From assembly GCA_949285555.1 (NCBI GenBank), contig CASDYG010000004.1, forward strand, positions 1-64,000: 64,000 nucleotides of DNA. The letters are read 5' to 3'. Of the stretch, positions 28,000-35,200 are shown piece by piece. Origin of the DNA: an uncultured Eubacteriales bacterium. Lineage in GTDB: Bacteria; Bacillota; Clostridia; Peptostreptococcales; Anaerovoracaceae. Every line of letters begins with the position of its first letter. Position 1 is the first letter of the stretch. The notes beneath the pieces are model-generated. The model had not been told where the DNA came from and did not search any database. It saw only the letters and a list, made by a program, of their open reading frames with translations. The position numbers and the translations under genes were made by a program.

Positions 28000-29031
28000 T
28001 TATGCATACATCTCCTGGAATAGTTTCTTTAGGCCTTCATGCTCTCTTAGGCACTGTAAAGTGATTTCTGCATGACCCTTCGTATAACCATTTCCAACTA
28101 CCATGTTTACATCCTTGCCAACACCTTCAGCTCCAAGAGCAGCCTTAGTGAAGCTTGTTGCCATGGAGAAGAAGTATACGATTCCGTCATCCTTACAGCA
28201 TAGGATTGAAGCCATCTCTGTATTTTCAATATTTACGCAGTTAATTACTACATCGCATAGCTCACCGTCTGTTAGTTCAACGATCTTATTGTACATTGCA
28301 ACTGCATCTGTAGCATCAATATGGAAATATTCATCTGCAAGATCTAGGCTCTTTGCTCTGTCCTCTGACTTCTGGCTTCCTGCTGCACAGATAACCTGTC
28401 CAGTAACGCCAGCTCTCTTCTTTGCCTCGTATAAGCATAGAAGACCAGACTTTCCACCACCACCTATTACAAGCACTCTATCACCAGGCTTAACAAGCTT
28501 TGCAGTCTGAGCAGGAGCACCAGCAACATCAAGTGCAGATAGTGCTAATCCTGCAGGCATATCCTTAGGTAGTTTAGCATAGATACCACTCTGGAATAAA
28601 ATAGCCTGTCCTTTAATGTCTACCTGGTCAATATCAGGTCTAACATCTAGAATTTCCTCTATTACCAGTGGAGTTAGTGACAATGATACTAAAGTAGCAA
28701 TTTCATCTCCTGGCTTTAGATCTCCCTTGTAGTTTTCGCCTACCTCTTTAACTGTTCCGATAAGCATTCCACCTGAACCAGTCCAAGGGTTCTTGTGCTT
28801 ACCTGCCTTCTCCACGATGCCAAGCATAATCTTTTTGATTTCCTCAACATCTCCGCCTGCTCTCTTTTCAATTTCTGTGAAAGATGCAGAGTCGATGTTA
28901 AGAGTCTTAACATCAATAAGAACTTCATTGTCATAAATTTCCATTGTGTTATCAATAACATCTGCTGGCTGTGGTAGCACTCCCTTTGGAGAGATTACTC
29001 TGTGTGTTCCGTAAGGGCATCCTTTTTTCAT
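28000..29031 (-). CDS. kdd: L-erythro-3,5-diaminohexanoate dehydrogenase
   Basis: 343 residues. Oxidatively deaminates 3,5-diaminohexanoate to 5-amino-3-oxohexanoate using NAD(P); third step of lysine fermentation. The fold is zinc-free medium-chain-dehydrogenase-like: an N-terminal GroES-like part (SGGMLIGTVKEVG, LKPGDEIATLVS) and a Rossmann domain with VLVIGGGGKSG near residue 190. Ribosome site TTAGGAGGAATTTAAA. A promoter, a leader hairpin and an upstream dyad lie before it. The gene immediately upstream encodes a regulator whose first 345 residues are a diverged copy of this protein. Confidence 0.96.
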   Translation of the reverse strand: MKKGCPYGTHRVISPKGVLPQPADVIDNTMEIYDNEVLIDVKTLNIDSASFTEIEKRAGGDVEEIKKIMLGIVEKAGKHKNPWTGSGGMLIGTVKEVGENYKGDLKPGDEIATLVSLSLTPLVIEEILDVRPDIDQVDIKGQAILFQSGIYAKLPKDMPAGLALSALDVAGAPAQTAKLVKPGDRVLVIGGGGKSGLLCLYEAKKRAGVTGQVICAAGSQKSEDRAKSLDLADEYFHIDATDAVAMYNKIVELTDGELCDVVINCVNIENTEMASILCCKDDGIVYFFSMATSFTKAALGAEGVGKDVNMVVGNGYTKGHAEITLQCLREHEGLKKLFQEMYA

Positions 29032-29086
29032 TTTAAATTCCTCCTAAATAGCATTTAATGTACATTCTAATATAATATAGGCTCAA

Positions 29087-29120
29087 GGCTGGATTTATCT
29101 TTGCACCTATATCTCCAGCC
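29087..29120 (-). other. Leader hairpin of kdd mRNA
   Basis: GGCTGGA (29087-29093) pairs with TCCAGCC (29114-29120) around a 20-nt loop. It lies in the 5' leader between the kdd promoter and the ATG at 29031. Flanking TAGGCT and AGCCTA could form an alternative pairing. No known riboswitch class is recognised. Confidence 0.5.
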
Positions 29121-29134
29121 TAGCTTATATACTT

Positions 29135-29162
29135 ATTATACCTGACTTAGCGGGGATGTCTA
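29135..29162 (-). promoter_or_regulatory. Promoter of the kdd-kam operon
   Basis: Minus strand TAGACA (29162-29157), 16-bp spacer, TATAAT (29140-29135). The start site near 29128 gives a leader of about 97 nt. Confidence 0.65.
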
Positions 29163-29206
29163 TATTTTAACATAGTATGGAATCACAATATTTTTAAAAT
29201 TTCGGT

Positions 29207-29224
29207 TGAATCATTTTCGGTTCA
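29207..29224 (+). promoter_or_regulatory. Putative lysine-regulon operator, kdd site
   Basis: TGAATC-ATTTTC-GGTTCA, 11 of 12 arm bases of the consensus dyad. Centre about 75 bp upstream of the kdd -10. A second TTTCGGTT copy just left of it (29199-29206) may add a half-site. Confidence 0.6.
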
Positions 29225-29289
29225 GAAAGTATATGCGAACCACCGTTGTTACACCATATGTATCACCTTTGATTATGAGCCATTTGCCA

Positions 29290-31323
29290 TTATAAATTAT
29301 ATTTTTTCTTTTTTCTCATAAGCTGGCTTTGGCTTATTCCTATAGCCTTGGCTGTTTTTCTAGTAGAACCATGCTTATTCATTGCATCTCTTAGAAGATT
29401 ACTCTCAAAAGCACTTACCATAGCCTCAAAATCCATAATCTGATTCTCCTCACTCTTTACCAGTCCCTCTTCAAAGATGTCGGGATGAAGAGCCCTCATG
29501 GTAGTATTCATGGTAATATCCTCGTTTTTCGAATAAACGATAAGTCTGTTTACAAGACTTTCAAGCTCCTTTATGTTTCCCTTCCAGCTACATTGAGTCA
29601 GATAATCAAGGGCTCCTTCTTCGATTCTCCTTTTTTGCCCAAGCTTTCTATTATACTTATCCAGGAAAAAGCGCACAAGCGGTTCTATATCTCCCCTTCT
29701 TTCTGCCAGCGATGGTATCCTGAGTCTGCCAACACTTAATAAATAAAAAAGGTCTCTTCTGAACTCACCCTTTTCAACAAGTGATTCAAGGTCCTCGCAG
29801 GTTGTAGCAATTACCCTGACATTTATCTTAACAGGTTTTCGAAGGTCGTGTCTGTATATTTCACTTTCCTGAAGTACACGGAGAAGTCTTGCCTGATGCT
29901 CATCGGGCAGTTTTTCCACCTCTGTTAAAATCAGCGTGCCATTATCAGCCTCCTCAAAAGCACCTTTCTTTGTTCTTCCAAAAAGGTCTTCGACACCAGC
30001 TTCGCTTCCAATAGTAGCACAGTTTAATTTGACGAATGGTTGCATCTTACGCGGGCTATAATTATGGATTATACCTGCCACCTTTTCCTTGCCAACGCCC
30101 TCATTTCCTGTGATTAAGATATTACTATCATATCTGGCAAGTCTTAAAGCCTCCTCCATCACGGAAGACATGGATCTGCTCTCACATATAAAGTTTTCAA
30201 TATTTATTGGATTAGCAATAAATTCCTTCACTCTTCCTTCTCGGCTTGTGGCATAAGATGGACTATCATATATGGTCTGATTTGTCGACTTTCCCTTACC
30301 CAAATATGGCATTAGGTCTTTTATTAGCTCAATATCAAAATAGTCGTAGGCTTGCAGGTAGCCGTCAGCACATCTTATATCAAGCTGCCTTGAAATTGAT
30401 TCGGTAATATAAAGCCCTATATTATAATTGTTTATGAGATTAGCAAACACAACCGTGCCACCGGTTCTTGTTGCCAGAATGTTTACCGTTTCCGCACCAG
30501 GAATATCAGCACAATTGATGGACATATCAAATAGTGAATCAGCCTCTAGCTCATCAATAAATTCAAGTGGCCTAAGAATATCTGTCCTGTATACCTTATC
30601 AAACACCTTACTGGTGAGCTTATCTATGCTTGGACCTCGCAGGACTAAATCTGCCCTTTTATCCAGCACACATACAATTCTTGCTCGCTCTCCCGCCACC
30701 TTTCTTGCAGCATAACCAAAAAGCAGGTTGCTTAGCATATTATTGCCAACCACCAATATTTTGTTTCTTCCTACTGCTTCCTGACTGATTCTGTACAAAG
30801 TGCCTGATTCATTAAAGGTGTACAACAGAAGATTTACCGGAAGTCCGTCAGGCTTATATATCAATGGTATTTCAGAGGTAATGATTGCATAACCTTGTGC
30901 TTCTATCTGACCAAAGGCCTTATCCACGTCATATATTTTATCAATATGCATAGGTATAGATGCAAGTGATGCATTACAAACTACGGGATCACCCACCTTA
31001 AAGCCCTGACGATTATCAAACTCACTGCCTATTTCGGAAACAACTCCATAGAAAAGTCCACCTGTATCTGTTACAGGATTGTGCAGCTTTCCTCTGGCTA
31101 TAATAATATCCCTGATACGATTTTTTATCTTATCCTCATTTTCACCTGCTTCCAGTGAAATTTGCTTAAAGCTTGTACCCTCCAAATGGACGGTTTTCAC
31201 CTCTACTCTCATTTCATGAGGCAAAATCTTATAGCTATTATCCAGCTTCCACGCAGAAGTAGGAAGCACATGTGCAGGCTCTAATACCCTGCTAATTCCA
31301 TACTTATTGATAGTTTTTGTCAT
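29290..31323 (-). CDS. Regulator: Kdd-like pseudoenzyme domain, AAA+ and TyrR-like HTH
   Basis: 677 residues in three parts. Residues 1-345 align end to end with Kdd: TGGLFYGVVSEIG matches Kdd SGGMLIGTVKEVG, FKVGD matches LKPGD, and LFDMSINCADI matches LCDVVINCVNI. The Rossmann glycines are lost (VVGNNMLSN against VIGGGGKSG), so it is probably a ligand sensor, not an enzyme. Residues 385-600 are an enhancer-binding-protein AAA+ module with Walker A GNEGVGKE (406-413), arginine fingers GEFRRDLFYLL and sensor II KGNIKELESL. The loop holding GAFTGA is deleted (LFGRTKKGAFEEA), and Walker B reads LILTEV. Residues 635-677 form a Fis/TyrR-type HTH. Without GAFTGA it should not drive sigma-54, but act like TyrR on sigma-70 promoters. 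It sits upstream of kdd and divergent from kal. GAGGTAGAGC precedes the ATG. Confidence 0.9.
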   Translation of the reverse strand: MTKTINKYGISRVLEPAHVLPTSAWKLDNSYKILPHEMRVEVKTVHLEGTSFKQISLEAGENEDKIKNRIRDIIIARGKLHNPVTDTGGLFYGVVSEIGSEFDNRQGFKVGDPVVCNASLASIPMHIDKIYDVDKAFGQIEAQGYAIITSEIPLIYKPDGLPVNLLLYTFNESGTLYRISQEAVGRNKILVVGNNMLSNLLFGYAARKVAGERARIVCVLDKRADLVLRGPSIDKLTSKVFDKVYRTDILRPLEFIDELEADSLFDMSINCADIPGAETVNILATRTGGTVVFANLINNYNIGLYITESISRQLDIRCADGYLQAYDYFDIELIKDLMPYLGKGKSTNQTIYDSPSYATSREGRVKEFIANPINIENFICESRSMSSVMEEALRLARYDSNILITGNEGVGKEKVAGIIHNYSPRKMQPFVKLNCATIGSEAGVEDLFGRTKKGAFEEADNGTLILTEVEKLPDEHQARLLRVLQESEIYRHDLRKPVKINVRVIATTCEDLESLVEKGEFRRDLFYLLSVGRLRIPSLAERRGDIEPLVRFFLDKYNRKLGQKRRIEEGALDYLTQCSWKGNIKELESLVNRLIVYSKNEDITMNTTMRALHPDIFEEGLVKSEENQIMDFEAMVSAFESNLLRDAMNKHGSTRKTAKAIGISQSQLMRKKKKYNL

Positions 31324-31455
31324 GCTCTACCTCATATTTTATAAACATGCTCACATTGCTTTGAGATTTGTATAACTCCTTTTTATCCAAAAGTCATTTA
31401 CTCATCTTTACTATAAATACATTTACTTCTTTTATTTCAATGCCTTCACACATCT

Positions 31456-31473
31456 TGAACCTTTTTCGATTCA
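31456..31473 (+). promoter_or_regulatory. Putative lysine-regulon operator, regulator/kal site
   Basis: TGAACC-TTTTTC-GATTCA, 11 of 12 arm bases of the consensus. Centre about 93 bp upstream of the kal -10, an activating position. On the other strand it lies just downstream of the regulator's likely -10 and over its start site, so it should repress the regulator's own gene. Confidence 0.6.
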
Positions 31474-31474
31474 T

Positions 31475-31503
31475 ATTATATCTGTGATTTTACTATAGAA
31501 TCA
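31475..31503 (-). promoter_or_regulatory. Likely promoter of the regulator gene
   Basis: Minus strand TGATTC (31503-31498), 17-bp spacer, TATAAT (31480-31475). The -10 is perfect and the -35 weak. The leader would be about 145 nt. Confidence 0.5.
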
Positions 31504-31534
31504 GTCTTTTTTCAACTTTATATGCCTCATTAAA

Positions 31535-31563
31535 TTTACTATCTGGATACACTTTGTTATAAT
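31535..31563 (+). promoter_or_regulatory. Promoter of kal
   Basis: TTTACT (31535-31540), 17-bp spacer, TATAAT (31558-31563), about 98 bp before the kal ATG. Confidence 0.7.
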
Positions 31564-31660
31564 ATTGTTAAATAAATTGGCATAATGCTGACTAAAGGTT
31601 ACTGCTTGCCTGCCGTAGGTCACAAGAATGCCATGAAAATCTGCACCAAAGGAGAAAGAT

Positions 31661-32053
31661 ATGTCTGAGAAAATTACATCTACAATTAGAGTTCGTATGT
31701 CTGCAAAGGATGCTCACTATGGAGGAAACTTAGTTGACGGTGCACATATGGTACACCTGTTTGGTGATGTGGCCACCGAATTACTTATAAAGCTTGATGG
31801 TGATGAGGGGCTTTTCTGTGCTTATGATAACGTAGAATTCCTTGCACCTACCTATGCAGGTGATTATATTGAGGCTTATGGAGAAATTACTAAAATTGGA
31901 AATACATCAAGAAAAATGTATTTTGAAGCACGAAAGGTAATTGCAACAAGACCTGATGTAAGTGCGTCAGCAGCGGACTTCTTAGAAGAACCAATCATTG
32001 TGGCTAAGGCTACTGGTACATGTGTTACTCCAAAGGAATGTAAGCGTAAATAG
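31661..32053 (+). CDS. kal: 3-aminobutyryl-CoA ammonia-lyase
   Basis: 130 residues, single hot-dog-fold domain as usual for Kal. Removes ammonia from L-3-aminobutyryl-CoA to give crotonyl-CoA. [20 protein letters not shown] carries the conserved catalytic region, and [18 protein letters not shown] the hot-dog core. AAGGAGAAAGAT precedes the ATG. It is divergent from the regulator and ends at its own terminator. The preceding enzyme, Kce, that makes its substrate is not encoded in the window. Confidence 0.94.
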   Translation: MSEKITSTIRVRMSAKDAHYGGNLVDGAHMVHLFGDVATELLIKLDGDEGLFCAYDNVEFLAPTYAGDYIEAYGEITKIGNTSRKMYFEARKVIATRPDVSASAADFLEEPIIVAKATGTCVTPKECKRK

Positions 32054-32090
32054 TATAGCAAGAAGCATTTAAGTTAAAAATATTTTGTAT

Positions 32091-32118
32091 GCCTCACTTA
32101 TTGGTGAGGTTTTATTTT
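32091..32118 (+). terminator. Terminator of kal
   Basis: GCCTCAC and GTGAGGT form a stem with loop TTATTG, followed by TTTATTTT. Confidence 0.85.
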
Positions 32119-32240
32119 ACAAGTATTTCTCAAAAAAATAAAAAATTTGATTTTGCTGATGCTTTAATATATGAATTTGTGGTAAATAAAATAAAGATAT
32201 GAATAAATAAGATACGCGTAATAAAAGCGAGGAGGAAGTT

Positions 32241-32447
32241 ATGGCAGATAACAAAATAACTAAGGAAATGCTTATTGGCGAAATCCTAAGGCAGTATCCT
32301 AATGTAGCACCTGTTCTTATGGACAATGGAATGCATTGTCTGGGATGCCCAGCCTCTCAGATGGAATCTCTCGAAGAGGCCAGCATGGTACATGGAATGG
32401 ACATTGACAAGCTAGTCAGAGAAATGAATGAAGTAGTTAATAAGTAA
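32241..32447 (+). CDS. DUF1858 redox-disulfide domain protein
   Basis: 68 residues, all DUF1858. The family is a small helical domain named for its association with hybrid-cluster proteins; the conserved motif MHCLGCPAS with a CxxC pair is present at about residues 32-40. Probably a small redox or metal-handling protein; the partner is unknown. GAGGAGGAAGTT is an excellent ribosome site. It stands alone between the kal terminator and its own. Confidence 0.85.
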   Translation: MADNKITKEMLIGEILRQYPNVAPVLMDNGMHCLGCPASQMESLEEASMVHGMDIDKLVREMNEVVNK

Positions 32448-32587
32448 AAGCAACAAAAATATTACATGGTGTATGGCTCTTTATTGAGAGGTATACACCA
32501 TTATGATGATAAATTTTAACATCTTTATCATTTAAATATATACTTGAGTTCATTTAGGATAATTTCTATAAGATATTAAGCTAATTT

Positions 32588-32620
32588 GCCACGCAAGGTT
32601 TGCGTGGCTTTTCTTCTTTT
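32588..32620 (+). terminator. Terminator after the DUF1858 gene
   Basis: GCCACGCAA and TTGCGTGGC, loop GGT, followed by TTTTCTTCTTTT. An additional hairpin (TGGTGTAT/ATACACCA, about 32467-32500) without a T-run lies between the gene and this terminator. Confidence 0.9.
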
Positions 32621-32675
32621 AGGTCAAAGTCACATTTTGTATACTAATGATATATAACTTCGAAATGAATTTGAA

Positions 32676-32708
32676 ACAAAAAAGGAGATGCCTCTGCATC
32701 TCCTTTCA
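32676..32708 (-). terminator. Terminator of the ABC transporter pair
   Basis: On the minus strand AAGGAGATGC and GCATCTCCTT form a perfect stem with a short AGAG loop, followed by a T-run. Confidence 0.9.
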
Positions 32709-32731
32709 TCTCGCACCTATTAGCAGTTTAT

Positions 32732-35200
32732 CTAATCTATATCTTTTCTGCTCAATATACTTGCTGGTGTCTTACGTATTACCATCCAAACAGGTAGTAG
32801 TCCAAACACTATATTGGAAGCCATATATATAGCAACCGCCGCTAAGAATGTAACCGGCGTGAGCATTATACTGCTTGAAATAATAGAAACACTCTTAACA
32901 CCCTTTAAAATATAATACATCATTAAATATCCCGGTATGCCAGTTACCAAGCTAATGGCCAGTACCTCACCGAGGAACATCTTATAAATATCCAGCCTTT
33001 TTACACCTATTGCTCTCATGATGCCTACTTCCTTGATTCTGGATAAAAAGCTTGCCCTCATCATAAGATAAAGTTCCACCATGGATATGCAAAGGATTGC
33101 CAGATAAATGAGCATTTTTCTGTTATTCTGCTTTTTATTTTGTTCTATATATTTTTCTCTTGCATTGGAATAGCTGTCCTCTACTGAATAACCCTGCTCC
33201 ACAAGCTCCTTTTGCAGTCTGGCTTTAGTTGCCTCATCCTTTACAGCTATGCTATACCCCTTATTGAAACCTATAATGATATTTTCTACCTTGGAGTCGG
33301 TTACAATATTTAAATCTCTGGATTTACTGTCTACGTAATAACCGACAACCTTTAGTTCACCGGCTTTCCTAACCTTTATAGTTTTATAAAGCTCTACATC
33401 AAATCTCTTATCATAGGAAATAACAACCTCGTTATCTGCTGATGGCCAGCGACCTCGTTTTAATGTTACATCACCCTTATCCACCACTTCCGACATAGGG
33501 GTGACACGAAGTATTCTATCATCATTTGCTTTTCCGGATAGGTTCACATTTGAGCCAGGAGTCTGCTCCTTGAACTGCTTTGTGATAAGCGGAAATATCT
33601 GATCTTCCATCACATAGACAGATGGTGACTTCGTGTTACTAATTCCCACGATTTTGTATACCGATTTGTCACTAAGCTCGATTATAGAATCTACATACTC
33701 CTTATATGTTAAGACGCCGGCACTTTTCCCACTCGACTGTAGCATTACACCTGTCGAAATCTGCTTAAGTGCCATTTTATCCAGTACCACTTCATCGGAT
33801 GCCTGAGGAAGGCGTCCTGAAATCAAATCCTTTTCCGTAATCATCTTGGTGCTTCCCAAAGAAGCATCAAGAGGCAATGGCATGGTTCGAGACTGTTCAA
33901 ACTTCGTTAAAGTAATAGGAAGCTTGAGTATTGAGTCGCCTAAAATTATATCCACAACGCCGTCCATGCCTTTAATTGCATTCATGTTATCCACATTGAT
34001 CGGCTTCTCTTTTACCATTAGGTAGTTACGATTTACCTTTTGGAACTGATAATCATCTACCGAAATAAGGGCTCCTATAGAGCTTGTAGCAAATAGAGTA
34101 AAGCCCGCTATTAAAGCAAATCCAAGCAGCAGGAATTTCTTAAGCTTTGGATACTTTGATACCTTTTTAAATCCATTTATCACCATTGTAAACAGATTAA
34201 TAATAGAGGCATTTCTCGGTGGCTTTCTATGAGCCAATTTTTCAAGATCAAAATTGTCCTCAATATTATCCTTATTAATAGCCTTATAGTGATCGTCAAT
34301 AATTTCCACGCTGGAATTATCATCTACAATTTCAATATGAGCATTCTCTCGACTTTTAATATATACGCTTCCATCCTTAATGACTATGTCGAAAGCCAGC
34401 TTGCTTGCATCTACATTGTAGACATTAACATCCACTCCATCTCCTGCAAGTGAAGCTTTATTTTTTAAGTCCTTTAAGTGAATAACACTATCCAGCTTAT
34501 AGTCCAGATCATTTTCATGCTCATTGGTTTTATCAGACTCAATACTGCCATCCTTCAGACGGATGATTCTCGTAGCATAAAAATCTGCTAGATTATCTTC
34601 GTGAGTTACCAGAAGCACGAGTCTATCCTTGGAAATACTCTTGATAATGTTCATTACATCTACGGTATTTCTACTATCCAGATTTCCCGTCGGCTCATCT
34701 GCAATGATAATAGCTGGATTTTTCACCAACGCCCTTGCAATACCCACTCTCTGGCGTTCACCACCTGACAGCATGCCTGCCATTCGAAATCTATATCGAT
34801 ACATGCCTACCTGATTTAGCACATATCCTACCTTTTCCTCTATTTCCTTCTTATCTTTGACTCCTATCATGCGCAATACCATTGCAACATTTTCAAATAC
34901 AGTTTTATTGTCAAGAAGATAGTAATTTTGGAATATGTATCCTATATTTATATTACGAACCTTATCCTTTATCATCTGTGGCTTATGCGTAATAGCCTTA
35001 CCGTTTATTTCTATCGTACCGGCATTTACCTTATCCAGTCCACCTATGACATTTAGCAGGGTAGTCTTACCGCAGCCAGAAGGTCCTAAAATAGCAACAA
35101 GTCCCTTTTCCCCTATTTCGAGGCTTGTATTTCGGATGACATGAATTTGATTTTTTCTATGTCGATTAAAGTATTTATGCACATTATTTAGCTTAATCAT
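32732..35200 (-). CDS. MacB-like ABC transporter, ATPase and FtsX-type permease fused
   Basis: 822 residues. Residues 1-225 form an ABC ATPase: Walker A GPSGCGKTT, signature LSGGERQR, Walker B IIADEPTGNLD. An acidic linker of about 110 residues precedes membrane segment 1 (FLLLGFALIAGFTLFA, near 350), then a large extracytoplasmic domain, and three C-terminal segments with an FtsX-type fold (VGIMRAIGVKRLDIYKMFLGE). MacB-like proteins extrude peptides or transmit force instead of pumping small solutes. It forms a TAATG-coupled pair with the next gene upstream, so the two probably make a heterodimer. No kinase or response regulator is adjacent. Substrate unknown. Confidence 0.92.
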   Translation of the reverse strand: MIKLNNVHKYFNRHRKNQIHVIRNTSLEIGEKGLVAILGPSGCGKTTLLNVIGGLDKVNAGTIEINGKAITHKPQMIKDKVRNINIGYIFQNYYLLDNKTVFENVAMVLRMIGVKDKKEIEEKVGYVLNQVGMYRYRFRMAGMLSGGERQRVGIARALVKNPAIIIADEPTGNLDSRNTVDVMNIIKSISKDRLVLLVTHEDNLADFYATRIIRLKDGSIESDKTNEHENDLDYKLDSVIHLKDLKNKASLAGDGVDVNVYNVDASKLAFDIVIKDGSVYIKSRENAHIEIVDDNSSVEIIDDHYKAINKDNIEDNFDLEKLAHRKPPRNASIINLFTMVINGFKKVSKYPKLKKFLLLGFALIAGFTLFATSSIGALISVDDYQFQKVNRNYLMVKEKPINVDNMNAIKGMDGVVDIILGDSILKLPITLTKFEQSRTMPLPLDASLGSTKMITEKDLISGRLPQASDEVVLDKMALKQISTGVMLQSSGKSAGVLTYKEYVDSIIELSDKSVYKIVGISNTKSPSVYVMEDQIFPLITKQFKEQTPGSNVNLSGKANDDRILRVTPMSEVVDKGDVTLKRGRWPSADNEVVISYDKRFDVELYKTIKVRKAGELKVVGYYVDSKSRDLNIVTDSKVENIIIGFNKGYSIAVKDEATKARLQKELVEQGYSVEDSYSNAREKYIEQNKKQNNRKMLIYLAILCISMVELYLMMRASFLSRIKEVGIMRAIGVKRLDIYKMFLGEVLAISLVTGIPGYLMMYYILKGVKSVSIISSSIMLTPVTFLAAVAIYMASNIVFGLLPVWMVIRKTPASILSRKDID

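Noticed and set aside
29290-31323. Simple label as sigma-54-dependent activator
   Set aside because: The GAFTGA loop needed for sigma-54 contact is missing and the target promoters look sigma-70-like.
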